From: Kutzneria buriramensis | GTDB lineage: Bacteria; Actinomycetota; Actinomycetes; Mycobacteriales; Pseudonocardiaceae | Length of the DNA stretch: 64,000 bases | Reading direction: 5' to 3' | Assembly: GCF_003387475.1 (NCBI RefSeq) | Contig: NZ_QUNO01000018.1 | Coordinates: 1 to 64,000 of the forward strand | In this document: one piece after another, positions 40,101 to 48,547 of the stretch | Position numbering within the stretch: the first letter of the stretch is position 1 | Layout of the letters: the number at the start of each line of letters is the position of its first letter | Notes under the pieces: model-generated | The model's database searches: none | The model's input: only the letters and a program-made list of their open reading frames with translations | What the model was told of the DNA's origin: nothing | Translations under genes and position numbers: made by a program

Positions 40101-43100
40101 GCGGCTCAGGTGCTCTCCACAAGCCGAGCAACCCGGTCCGGTTCATCACCGCCGCCAGCCTGTTCGACGGACACGACGCCGCGATCAACATCATGCGGCG
40201 CATCCTCCAGGCGCAGGGCGCTGAGGTGATCCACCTGGGCCACAACCGCTCGGTGGACGAGGTCGTCACGGCCGCCATCCAGGAGGACGCGCAGGGTGTG
40301 GCGATCAGCGCCTACCAGGGCGGCCACGTGGAGTACTTCACCTACCTCGTGCAGCTGCTGGCCGAGCGCGGCGCGGGGCACGTCAAGGTGTACGGCGGCG
40401 GTGGCGGCGTGATCGTGCCGCGGGAGATCGAGCTGCTGCACTCCCGGGGCGTGGAGCGCATCTTCTCGCCGGCCGACGGCCAGCACCTGGGCCTCGCCGC
40501 CATGATCAACACCATGGTCGAGGCCTGCGACTACGACCTGTCCGCGCGGCTGCCGGCCAGCTGGGACGGCCTGTTCACGGGCGCCCAGGACGCGCTGGCC
40601 CGGGCCATCACGGTGATCGAGGCCGGTCAGCTGCCCGACGACCTGCGCGCGGCGATGACCGACGCGGTCGGCGACCGGCACGTACCGGTCCTGGGCATCA
40701 CCGGCACCGGCGGCTCCGGCAAGTCGTCGCTGACCGACGAGCTGGTCCGCCGCTTCCGGCTGGACCAGCAGGACAAGCTGCACATCGCCGTGCTGGCGGT
40801 GGACCCGAGCCGTCGCCGCGGCGGCGGTGCGCTCCTCGGTGACCGGATCCGGATGAACTGCCTGGACCGCGAGCGGGTCTTCTTCCGCTCGCTGGCCACT
40901 CGCCGGGCCGGCGCGGAGGTGCCGGACGGCCTGGCCGACGCGATCCTGGCCTGCAAGGCCGCCGGCGCGGACCTGATCGTCGTGGAGACGCCCGGCATCG
41001 GCCAGGGCGACGCCGCGATCGTGCCGTTCGTCGACCACTCGCTGTACGTGATGACGCCGGAGTTCGGCGCCGCGTCGCAGCTGGAGAAGATCGACATGCT
41101 GGACTTCGCCGACGCGGTGGCGATCAACAAGTTCGAGCGCCGCGGCGCCGAGGACGCGCGCCGGGACGTGGCCCGGCAGCTGGTCCGCAACCGCGAGGCG
41201 TTCGGCTCCACCTGGCAGGACATGCCGGTCTTCGGCACCAGCGCCGCCACCTTCAACGACGACGGCGTCACGGCGCTGTACCAGCACCTGGTGACGAGCC
41301 TCGGGTTCGAGCCGGGGGTGCTGCCGAAGGTCGAGGGCAAGGTGTCCACCTCGGCGTCCACCGTCGTGCCGGCCGCCCGGGCGCGCTACCTCTCCGACAT
41401 CGCCGACACGGTTCGCGGCTACCACAAGCGCACCGACGAGCAGGTCGAGGCCGTACGCAAGCACGCGCACCTGGTCGACGCGCAGAAGGCGCTGGACGCC
41501 GCCGGCAAGTCCACTTCGGACATCGCGGAGCTGGTCGAGGCCGGCGAGCGCAAGGTGGACCGGGAGAGCGCCGAAGCGCTGGCCGAGTGGCCGCGCACGG
41601 TCGAGCAGTACTCCGGTGACGAGCTCGTGTTCACCGTGCGGGACAAGGAGATCCGTACCGCGCTCACCAGGGAGACGCTGTCCGGCAACAAGGTCCGCCG
41701 GGTCAGCCTGCCACGGTTCGACGACGAGGGCACGCTGCTGCGCTTCCTCCGCTCGGAGAACCTGCCCGGCTACTTCCCTTACACCGCAGGAGTTTTCCCG
41801 TTCAAGCGGGACGGCGAGGACCCGGCCCGCATGTTCGCCGGCGAGGGCGACGCGTTCCGCACCAACAAGCGGTTCAAGCTGCTGTCCGAGGGTTCGGCGG
41901 CGACCCGGCTGTCCACCGCGTTCGACTCCGTCACGCTGTACGGCCGCGACCCCGACACCCCGCCGGACGTCTACGGCAAGATCGGCACCTCCGGCGTCTC
42001 GATCGCGTCCCTGGCCGACATGAAGGCCCTGTACGACGGGTTCGACCTGACCTCGCCGACCACGTCGGTGTCGATGACGATCAACGGCCCGGCGCCGACG
42101 ATCCTGGCCTACTTCCTGAACACCGCGATCGACCAGCGGGTCGACGCCTTCCGCGCCGAGCACGGGCGTGAGCCGTCGGCCGAGGAGCTGGCGGAGCTGC
42201 GGGCCTGGGCGCTGGCCAACGTGCGCGGCACCGTGCAGGCCGACATCCTCAAGGAGGACCAGGGCCAGAACACCTGCATCTTCTCCACCGAGTTCAGCCT
42301 GCGCATGATGGCCGACATCCAGGAATGGTTCATCGCCAACAAGGTGCGCAACTTCTACTCGGTGTCGATCTCCGGCTACCACATCGCCGAGGCCGGCGCG
42401 AACCCCATCAGCCAGTTGGCCTTCACGCTGGCCAACGGCTTCACCTACGTCGAGTCCTACCTGGCCCGCGGCATGGACATCGACGATTTCGCGGCCAACC
42501 TCTCGTTCTTCTTCTCCAACGGCATGGACGCCGAGTACAGCGTGATCGGCCGGGTGGCCCGGCGGATCTGGGCGGTGGCGATGCGGGACCGCTACGGCGC
42601 CAACGAACGGTCCCAGAAGTTCAAGTACCACGTGCAGACCTCGGGGCGGTCGCTGCACGCGCAGGAGATGAACTTCAACGACATCCGCACCACGCTCCAG
42701 GCGCTGTGCGCCCTCTACGACAACTGCAACAGCCTGCACACCAACGCCTACGACGAGGCCGTCACCACGCCGACGGAGAGCTCGGTGCGCCGGGCGATGG
42801 CCATCCAGCTGATCATCAACCGCGAGTGGGGCCTGTCGATGAACGAGAACCCGTTGCAGGGTTCGTTCGTCATCGACGAGCTGACCGACCTGGTCGAGGA
42901 GGCCGTGCTGGCCGAGTTCGACCGGATCTCCGAGCGCGGCGGCGTGCTCGGCGCGATGGAGACGGGCTATCAGCGCGGCCGGATCCAGGACGAGTCGATG
43001 CTCTACGAGCAGCGCAAGCACAACGGCTCGCTGCCGCTGATCGGCGTGAACACGTTCCTGGCGCCGCAGGCCGACGAGGGCCCGGTGGAGATCGAGCTGG

Positions 43101-43324
43101 CCCGCGCCACCGAGCAGGAGAAGGAGTCGCAGGTCGCGCGGACGCTGGACTTCCAGCACCGGCACCGCTCCGAGGCCGCCGACGCGCTGGCCCGGCTGCG
43201 CGCGGCGGCCACCGGCGGCGAGAACGTGTTCGAGGTGCTGATGGACGCCGCGCGGGTGTGCACACTCGGCCAGATCACCGAGGCGTTCTTCGAGGTCGGA
43301 GGCCAGTACCGCCGCAACATCTGA
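40097..43324 (+). CDS. icmF: Fused isobutyryl-CoA mutase IcmF
   Basis: 1075 aa, the normal IcmF length, with AAGGAG before the ATG. Residues ~15-150 are the B12-binding domain ('SLFDGHDAAINIMRRILQAQGAEVIHLGHNRSVDEVV'; the DGHD His is the lower axial ligand position). Residues ~190-420 are the MeaB-like GTPase chaperone (P-loop 'GTGGSGKSSLTDEL'). Residues ~550-1075 are the mutase barrel with 'TSVSMTINGPAPTILAYFLNTAID' and 'FYSVSISGYHIAEAGANPISQLAFTLANGFTYVE'. It interconverts isobutyryl-CoA and n-butyryl-CoA with adenosylcobalamin. It could connect BkdABC products to butyryl-type extender or starter units. Confidence 0.96.
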   Translation: MSGSGALHKPSNPVRFITAASLFDGHDAAINIMRRILQAQGAEVIHLGHNRSVDEVVTAAIQEDAQGVAISAYQGGHVEYFTYLVQLLAERGAGHVKVYGGGGGVIVPREIELLHSRGVERIFSPADGQHLGLAAMINTMVEACDYDLSARLPASWDGLFTGAQDALARAITVIEAGQLPDDLRAAMTDAVGDRHVPVLGITGTGGSGKSSLTDELVRRFRLDQQDKLHIAVLAVDPSRRRGGGALLGDRIRMNCLDRERVFFRSLATRRAGAEVPDGLADAILACKAAGADLIVVETPGIGQGDAAIVPFVDHSLYVMTPEFGAASQLEKIDMLDFADAVAINKFERRGAEDARRDVARQLVRNREAFGSTWQDMPVFGTSAATFNDDGVTALYQHLVTSLGFEPGVLPKVEGKVSTSASTVVPAARARYLSDIADTVRGYHKRTDEQVEAVRKHAHLVDAQKALDAAGKSTSDIAELVEAGERKVDRESAEALAEWPRTVEQYSGDELVFTVRDKEIRTALTRETLSGNKVRRVSLPRFDDEGTLLRFLRSENLPGYFPYTAGVFPFKRDGEDPARMFAGEGDAFRTNKRFKLLSEGSAATRLSTAFDSVTLYGRDPDTPPDVYGKIGTSGVSIASLADMKALYDGFDLTSPTTSVSMTINGPAPTILAYFLNTAIDQRVDAFRAEHGREPSAEELAELRAWALANVRGTVQADILKEDQGQNTCIFSTEFSLRMMADIQEWFIANKVRNFYSVSISGYHIAEAGANPISQLAFTLANGFTYVESYLARGMDIDDFAANLSFFFSNGMDAEYSVIGRVARRIWAVAMRDRYGANERSQKFKYHVQTSGRSLHAQEMNFNDIRTTLQALCALYDNCNSLHTNAYDEAVTTPTESSVRRAMAIQLIINREWGLSMNENPLQGSFVIDELTDLVEEAVLAEFDRISERGGVLGAMETGYQRGRIQDESMLYEQRKHNGSLPLIGVNTFLAPQADEGPVEIELARATEQEKESQVARTLDFQHRHRSEAADALARLRAAATGGENVFEVLMDAARVCTLGQITEAFFEVGGQYRRNI

Positions 43325-43336
43325 GCCTTTGATTCT

Positions 43337-43366
43337 GCCCTGAGCAGCGCTCGCGGTGCTCAGGGC
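43337..43366 (+). terminator. Terminator after icmF
   Basis: GCCCTGAGCA and TGCTCAGGGC form a perfect 10-bp stem with a 10-nt loop, 12 nt after the icmF stop. Confidence 0.7.
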
Positions 43367-43376
43367 GGCTGAGGGC

Positions 43377-43382
43377 TAGGGT
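43377..43382 (+). promoter_or_regulatory. -10 box of a leaderless MFS promoter
   Basis: TAGGGT is followed by 7 nt and the GTG at 43390, right after the icmF terminator. Confidence 0.5.
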
Positions 43383-43389
43383 CGGCGCC

Positions 43390-44553
43390 GTGACCCTGCT
43401 CGCGCGGCACCAGGACTTCCGCCGGCTGTTCGTCGGCAACTCCGTGTCCCTGCTGGGATCCAGCGTCACCACCGTGGCGCTGCCGCTGGTCGCCGTGGTG
43501 TACCTGCGCGCCACGCCGGTGGACATGGGCCTGCTCGGCGCGGCGGCCTTCCTCCCGCACCTCGTGCTGGGGCTGCCGGCCGGCGTGTGGGTGGATCGCT
43601 TGCCGTACAAGCGGATCCTGGTGATCGCCGACCTGTGTCAGCTGGTGCTGATCGGGTCCGTCCCGATCGCCGCTGCGCTGGGGTTGCTCACCCTTGAGCA
43701 GCTGTACGCCGTCGTGTCTCTGGCCGGCGTGTGCAGCTTGTTCGACGCCATCGCCGCGCAGTCCTTCACCCCGCAGCTGGTGCCGCGCGACCAGTTGCTG
43801 CCCGCCAACAGCGCCCTGATGCTGACCACTTCCACGGTCGGCGTGACGGGCTCCGCCATAGCCAGCGGGCTCGTCGCTCTGCTCGCCGCCCCGCTCGCCA
43901 TGGCCGTCGACGCCGTGTCGTTCCTGATCGCAGCCCTGTTCAAGTCCCGGATCACGGCCGCCGGTGTCGGAAATCCCTTACGCGGCAAGGGTGATCTGTT
44001 CGACGGCCTGCGGGAGATGTTCTCCCACCCCGTGCTGCGGCCGGTGACCATCGCCGCTGCGCTCGGTGCCCTCGGCGGCCAGACGCAGAACGCCGTGCTG
44101 GTCCTGTACCTGGTACGAGTGCTCGGTTTCTCGCCCGCCTTCGTCGGCATCGCGCTCACCGTGGCCGGCATCGCCGGCATCCTCGCCGCCCTCATCACTC
44201 CCGTGGTCACCCGCCACCTCGGCCCCGGCCGTACCTTCGTGTTCGGCATGCTGCTCTCCTCCGCCGCCGGCCTCCTGCTCGCCACCGGCCCCGCCGTCCT
44301 GTCCCAGCTCCTGCGCGGCGCGGGCCCGGCCCTGTACGGCGTCAACCAGCAGACCTTCCGCCAGAAGTTGGTCCAACCCGCGCTGTTGTCCCGGGTCAAC
44401 GCCGCCTGGCGTTTCCTCGTGTACGGCACTCAGCCCGTCGGCGCCGTCCTCGGCGGCCTGCTCGGCACCGTCGACCTACGCCTGCCCCTGATCGTCAGCG
44501 GCGTCCTCATGCTCGCCGGCACCGCGCTGGCTTTGCCCCTGACGACCCGATAG
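43390..44553 (+). CDS. MFS transporter
   Basis: 387 aa from GTG 43390, probably leaderless. It belongs to the same MFS_3-like group as the protein at 9942-11264: 'HQDFRRLFVGNSVSLLGSSVTTVALPLVAVVYL' and the loop motif 'GVWVDRLPYKRIL'. About 11-12 membrane helices. It is likely an exporter of an unknown compound. It has its own promoter and terminator. The downstream LuxR-like sequence is degraded. Confidence 0.9.
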   Translation: MTLLARHQDFRRLFVGNSVSLLGSSVTTVALPLVAVVYLRATPVDMGLLGAAAFLPHLVLGLPAGVWVDRLPYKRILVIADLCQLVLIGSVPIAAALGLLTLEQLYAVVSLAGVCSLFDAIAAQSFTPQLVPRDQLLPANSALMLTTSTVGVTGSAIASGLVALLAAPLAMAVDAVSFLIAALFKSRITAAGVGNPLRGKGDLFDGLREMFSHPVLRPVTIAAALGALGGQTQNAVLVLYLVRVLGFSPAFVGIALTVAGIAGILAALITPVVTRHLGPGRTFVFGMLLSSAAGLLLATGPAVLSQLLRGAGPALYGVNQQTFRQKLVQPALLSRVNAAWRFLVYGTQPVGAVLGGLLGTVDLRLPLIVSGVLMLAGTALALPLTTR

Positions 44554-44554
44554 A

Positions 44555-44590
44555 CCTCGGTCTCCACGGCCACCGCCACGGAGACCGAGG
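44555..44590 (+). terminator. Terminator after the MFS gene
   Basis: CCTCGGTCTCC (44555-44565) and GGAGACCGAGG (44580-44590) form a perfect 11-bp stem with a 14-nt loop, directly after the MFS stop. Confidence 0.7.
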
Positions 44591-44592
44591 CG

Positions 44593-45555
44593 GCTCGACT
44601 ACGGGGTCGTGAGGGTGTCTCCGCCGAGCTCCAGCTGCGCACCGGACGCTGGAACGAGGCGTACGTCAGTGCGGGGGAGGCGGCGACCATCGCGTACCAG
44701 GCGAAGATCGTGCTCCCGGCCGCCTACGCGCTCAGCAGCATGGCCCGGATCGACGCCGCGCGGGGCGACCACGATGACTGTCGATCGCACGCCGCCGAGA
44801 TCGACGGTCAGTTGGCCGATCTCGGCGCGGCGCTGGTCCAGCCCTATGTGGACATCGCACTGGGCCTCGATCGACTCGGCGCCGGCCAGCCCGTCGAAAG
44901 CGCCGCACGGCTGCGCCGCGTCAACGCTCGCCTCGCCGGGACCGGGCTGCGTGAGGCCACCGTGCTCCAATACCACGCGGACCTGGTCCTGTCCCAGTTG
45001 GAAAGCGGTGACAAGGAATCGGCTCGGCGGGTGGTGCGGGAACTCGACGACCTCGTCTCCTCGTCGCCGATCGCTTGGAGTCGGGCCGCGTTGCTGGTCT
45101 GCCGCGCGCTCGTCGCCGACGCGGTCGACGCGCATGCCGCGTGTGAGGACGCGATCGCCCTCTACGGGCGAATTCCCGATCCGTTCGCTCAGGCCAGGGC
45201 GCAGCTCGTCTATGGTTCGCTGCTTCGGCGCGCGAAGCGCAGGCGGGCCGCTCGCGATCAGCTCGCCGCCTCCTTGGCGACGTTCGAGGAGCTGCGGGCG
45301 AAACCGTGGCGGGACCGCGCCTCCCAGGAGCTTCGGGCGGCCGGGGTCAACGTGGCGCGGCAGCCGGCCTACACCGCGGGGCTGGCTCCCCAGGAGACGC
45401 AGATCGCGCTCTCGGTGGCCGAAGGGCGGACGAACCGGGAAGTCGCGTCGGCGCTGTTCCTGTCGGTGAAGACGGTCGAGTACCACCTCGGCCGTGTCTA
45501 CGTGAAACTCGGCGTTCGATCACGAGTCGAACTGGCGCGACTGCTGACCTCATGA
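44593..45555 (+). pseudogene. 5'-truncated LuxR-family regulator (C-terminal part only)
   Basis: An open frame reads 'SAELQLRTGRWNEAYVSAGEAATIAYQAK' and continues through TPR-like helices to a complete GerE helix-turn-helix ('LAPQETQIALSVAEGRTNREVASALFLSVKTVEYHLGRVYVKLGVRSRVELARLL'). This is how the end of a ~900-aa LAL regulator looks. The ATPase domain and most of the middle are missing. The frame is bounded by an in-frame TAG at 44551 and has no ATG or GTG with a ribosome binding site; a GTG at 44710 is the first candidate. The MFS terminator sits where the 5' part should be, so a deletion probably removed the front. A small DNA-binding protein might still be made. Confidence 0.7.
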
Positions 45556-45604
45556 GTCCGGCCACGCCCCGGCTCGCCGGTGTCGGTGCCACGGGTCGCG
45601 TCGC

Positions 45605-45635
45605 GGCCGTCACCGTGGCAATCACGGTGACGGCC
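45605..45635 (+). terminator. Terminator after the truncated LuxR gene
   Basis: GGCCGTCACCGTG and CACGGTGACGGCC form a perfect 13-bp stem with a 5-nt loop (GCAAT), 50 nt after the stop codon. Confidence 0.65.
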
Positions 45636-45726
45636 GGACGCTGCGTGGCGACGCGTCGATCACGGACGGCAAGGCCGCTGGCGGCGGGCGGCCATCGTTG
45701 CGACGTGGACGGCCACCACCCCATGG

Positions 45727-46608
45727 TCAGGACGCACTGCCCGACCAGACATCGGTGATCGCCGTGGCCTTCGCGGCCGCGCCCAGCGCGCCCACTCCGT
45801 AGGCGTCCTCAAGGGTTCGCAACACCGTGTAGTGGTTGATCTTCTCCGTGTACTGCCCCGGCTTCACCTGCGCGCCGGCGAAGATCGTGGGGATCCCGTT
45901 GTTCCCGCCGTTGTCCTCGTCCTCGTCCCAGGTGATGATCAACAGGCTGTTGTGGGTCCTGGCCCACTGGACGTATCCGTCGACGTTCTTCTTCAGCCAG
46001 GTGTCGCCCTGCTGAATGGAACCGTCGTGCATGTCGTCCTGAAGGTTCGGCGTCACCCAGGCCAACGTCGGCAGCTTGCTGAAGTCCTTCGGGAAGGAGG
46101 AATAGGGCTGGTTGGCGGAGGTCGGGAGGTCGCTGAAGTTCACCCAGGGGCTGTGCTTGCGGGCGTAGTCGCCGTTGGTGCAGCCGGTGTAGCCGACCTT
46201 CGGCAGGCTTTCGGAGTACCCGACGAAGCTTCGCCCGCTCGCCGCGAGCTGATGGGCGACGTTGTCCGCGGCGAAGGTGTGCGGACACGAGTCGTCCTTG
46301 ACGCCCTGGGTGGAGCCCGACAACAGCGCGATGTAGTTGGGCTCGCTGGGATGCGTGAGCGCGAACGACTTGGTGAACAGGGCGTACTGCTTGGCCAGGG
46401 AGTTCAGGTACGGCGCGTGGGAACTGCCGATGATGCTGTTGAATCCGCGGTTCTCCATCATGATCAGCACGACATGATCGAACCTCGGAACCGCGGTCGT
46501 GACGCTGTCGGGCTGCCCGGCGGTTGCCGGCGCCGCGTTGACGGCCATGCCCAACGCCGCCGCGGTCGCGGTCACGATCGCCGTGACCCATCGTCGTCCG
46601 TTCGCCAT
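45727..46608 (-). CDS. Secreted phosphoesterase (phospholipase C / acid phosphatase superfamily)
   Basis: 293 aa from the ATG at 46608, with GGAGG 5 nt upstream. Signal peptide 'VTAIVTATAAALGMAVNAAPATA'. The alkaline-phosphatase-like core of the phosphoesterase family is clear: 'FDHVVLIMMENRGFNSIIGSS' (metal-binding Glu-Asn), 'ALTHPSEPNYIALLSGSTQG', and 'LLIITWDEDEDNGGNNGIPTIFAGAQVKPG' near the C-terminus. It would hydrolyse phosphate esters, or phospholipids, outside the cell. The upstream region is long and carries an inverted repeat at 46848-46866. Confidence 0.88.
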   Translation of the reverse strand: MANGRRWVTAIVTATAAALGMAVNAAPATAGQPDSVTTAVPRFDHVVLIMMENRGFNSIIGSSHAPYLNSLAKQYALFTKSFALTHPSEPNYIALLSGSTQGVKDDSCPHTFAADNVAHQLAASGRSFVGYSESLPKVGYTGCTNGDYARKHSPWVNFSDLPTSANQPYSSFPKDFSKLPTLAWVTPNLQDDMHDGSIQQGDTWLKKNVDGYVQWARTHNSLLIITWDEDEDNGGNNGIPTIFAGAQVKPGQYTEKINHYTVLRTLEDAYGVGALGAAAKATAITDVWSGSAS

Positions 46609-46847
46609 CGGATCCTCCACGTCTCGTGGTTGTGCGTGACATCCCGCCGGCTTCCCGAATGAAGCCGACGTCCACAGTTGACAGTCGCGGCCGAGGGCGC
46701 GGCTCGGTTGCGCGATGGACCATGTAGTAGACGGTTCAACACTTGTTGCGCCACAAGGGTTTGATCCCGCGTTGAACGGAACGGACCATCCACCGGGGGC
46801 GTCCCCCTGGAACCGTGGACCGCCCGCCATGTCCGCGACATTCTTTG

Positions 46848-46866
46848 GTTAGGAAACTTTCCTAAC
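46848..46866. promoter_or_regulatory. Perfect 9-bp inverted repeat, operator candidate
   Basis: GTTAGGAAACTTTCCTAAC is a perfect palindrome with a single central base, in an A/T-richer patch 240 bp upstream of the secreted phosphoesterase. This form is typical of a dimeric regulator site. The regulator is unknown. Confidence 0.5.
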
Positions 46867-47215
46867 TAGTTGACTATATCGGCCTGCCCTATCGCCGAGC
46901 AAGGGTGAGGCAGCGTGGAACGATCCAGCCGATTGCCCTGTCCACTGGGGACGATGAGACCGGTGGTCCGGCAACAGGTGAGGATGGCGCGGACGGCTGG
47001 ATTCGTTCCAGGCTGGTGGAATCCGGTCAGCGGCCTCCGTCGACTGATTTGCCCCATTCGATGGGCGGTGAGCCCTGGTTGCTCGACTGTTGCACCAAGT
47101 CTTGGCCCAGGAATCGCCCTTGGCGCCGATCGCTCGGATCATGCGCGCCCAAGCCGATGGTTGCTCGCAGTCGACCTCAACGTCGCCGACTCGGCGTGCA
47201 CCGCTGCGCGGGCGG

Positions 47216-47247
47216 GTGGCCGTCGTAGGCGTTCATGCGACGGCCAC
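47216..47247 (-). terminator. Terminator after GH105
   Basis: GTGGCCGTCG (47216-47225) and CGACGGCCAC (47238-47247) form a perfect 10-bp stem with a 12-nt loop, 8 nt after the GH105 stop on the minus strand. Confidence 0.7.
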
Positions 47248-47255
47248 CTATCAGC

Positions 47256-48407
47256 TCACTTGGTCAATTCCTCGTTCATCAACAGGAACGTGCCCAGCCC
47301 GTGCTGGTCGTTGGCCGTGCGCGGGCGGCTGTAGTAGCCCGACAGCGAGTTCGTGACGGCGGTGCCCGGGCAGATGTCGGCGATGGTGGTGCGGCCGTCC
47401 GACCCGAGGGTCACCTTCTGGAGCACCCCCTGGTAGCCCTTCTGCGCCGCCGCCTGGAGGCTCGATGACACGTAGCCGGCGCGCACCGCGCGGGAGATCG
47501 CGTAGGTGTACATCGCCGACGCGGAGGTCTCCGTCCAGTTGTTGGGGTCGGTGCCCTTGTCGACGATCTGGAACCAGCGGCCCGTCGCCGGGTCCTGGTA
47601 CCTCACGAACGCGGTCACCAGCTGCTGGAGGTTCTTGATCAGCTGGGCCCGCCGGGAGTCGTTGGCCGGCAGCACGTCCAGCACGTCGAAGTGGGCCAGC
47701 GCCACCCAGCCGATCGCCCGCGCCCAGTGGTACGGCGAGGTGTGGGTGGTCTTGTTGGCCCAGAACGCCTTGCCGTCGGCCGAGTAGGCGTGGAACAGCA
47801 GCCCCGTCGACGACGTCAGGTGGCCGAAGTAGGTGGTGAGGTTGTGACACGCCTCCTGGTAGCAGTACGTCTGGTCGTTGTACCGCTGGCCGTAGCGGGC
47901 GAGGAACGGCTGCGCCATGAACAGACCGTCGCACCACAGCTGCTGCGTGAACGACGTGGAGTGCCACATCGCCCCGTCGCTGGTCCGGGGGTAGTTGGTG
48001 ATCCGGGTGCGGATCTGCTGTGCCGCCGTCCTGTACCGGCCGTCGCCGGTCTCCTGGTGCAGGATCAGCAGCAGATTGCCGGCCTGCATGGCGTCCAAGC
48101 TGGTGAGCGGGTCGTTGAGATGCCCGTTGCCGTCGACGGAGTAGTCCACCCACTTCTTGATGTACGCCAGGTACGACGGCGTGCGCAGGCGCTGGTAGAC
48201 GAGGTAGGTGCCGTACAGGAACAGGCCCTGCGTGTAGCCCCAGCCGCCGAGCGACTTGGGGTCGGGGTTGCGGGCGATGGTCGAGTCCACCACCGCCTTC
48301 GACCAGTCGGTGGCCGCCGCCGAGGCCGTGCCGGCCGTCGCCGCCAGCAGACCACCCGTCAACACCGCGAGGCGGCCGAGATCCCGCCGCGAGATCGAGC
48401 TGGACAT
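47256..48407 (-). CDS. Tat-exported glycoside hydrolase family 105 (unsaturated rhamnogalacturonyl hydrolase-like)
   Basis: 383 aa. The N-terminus 'SRRDLGRLAVLTGGLLAATAGTASA' is a Tat signal. The (alpha/alpha)6 barrel of GH88/GH105 follows; 'STSFTQQLWCDGLFMAQPFLARYGQRY' carries the catalytic Asp region and 'HTSPYHWARAIGWVALAHFDVLDVLP' and 'NNWTETSASAMYTYAISRAVRAGYV' are family-typical. It removes unsaturated uronic acid from lyase-produced pectin oligosaccharides. Export is notable since many homologues are cytoplasmic. A LacI-type operator lies upstream. Confidence 0.9.
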   Translation of the reverse strand: MSSSISRRDLGRLAVLTGGLLAATAGTASAAATDWSKAVVDSTIARNPDPKSLGGWGYTQGLFLYGTYLVYQRLRTPSYLAYIKKWVDYSVDGNGHLNDPLTSLDAMQAGNLLLILHQETGDGRYRTAAQQIRTRITNYPRTSDGAMWHSTSFTQQLWCDGLFMAQPFLARYGQRYNDQTYCYQEACHNLTTYFGHLTSSTGLLFHAYSADGKAFWANKTTHTSPYHWARAIGWVALAHFDVLDVLPANDSRRAQLIKNLQQLVTAFVRYQDPATGRWFQIVDKGTDPNNWTETSASAMYTYAISRAVRAGYVSSSLQAAAQKGYQGVLQKVTLGSDGRTTIADICPGTAVTNSLSGYYSRPRTANDQHGLGTFLLMNEELTK

Positions 48408-48450
48408 GGTTGTCCTCCGGCCGAGCCCCGGCGGCGGGCCCGACGTGCTA

Positions 48451-48468
48451 GTGGGAGCGCTTTCTCAC
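48451..48468. promoter_or_regulatory. LacI-type operator upstream of GH105
   Basis: GTGGGAGCGCTTTCTCAC is an imperfect 18-bp palindrome centred on AGCGCT, 44 bp upstream of the GH105 start. It shares its core and outer TGRGA arms with the perfect site before GH76 (15330-15343). Confidence 0.6.
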
Positions 48469-48547
48469 GCAGGGGTACACGGATGTGCGTCACAGCCGCA
48501 AGAGGCCGGACGGGCCCGTGTGGCACACTCCGGAGAGGAGGTTGGCT

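Larger units (their letters stand above)
46609..47255. other. 647-bp intergenic region without a convincing gene
   Basis: I find no coherent gene here; open frames have atypical codon use for this genome and no ribosome binding sites. It contains an inverted repeat (46848-46866), a local A/T-richer patch around 46840-46885, and the terminator of the GH105 gene (47216-47247). It may be a decayed gene plus the phosphoesterase promoter. Confidence 0.45.

Noticed and set aside
40106-43165. A 1019-codon minus-strand open frame opposite icmF
   Set aside because: Antisense of a full-length, highly conserved enzyme.
45552-45758. 68-codon frame overlapping the stop of the truncated LuxR gene
   Set aside because: It runs through a perfect terminator hairpin and opposite the phosphoesterase end; composition is not protein-like.
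46849-47142. Possible transposase or integrase remnant on the minus strand
   Set aside because: No recognisable catalytic motif or inverted repeats at the ends; left as an unexplained gene-free region.
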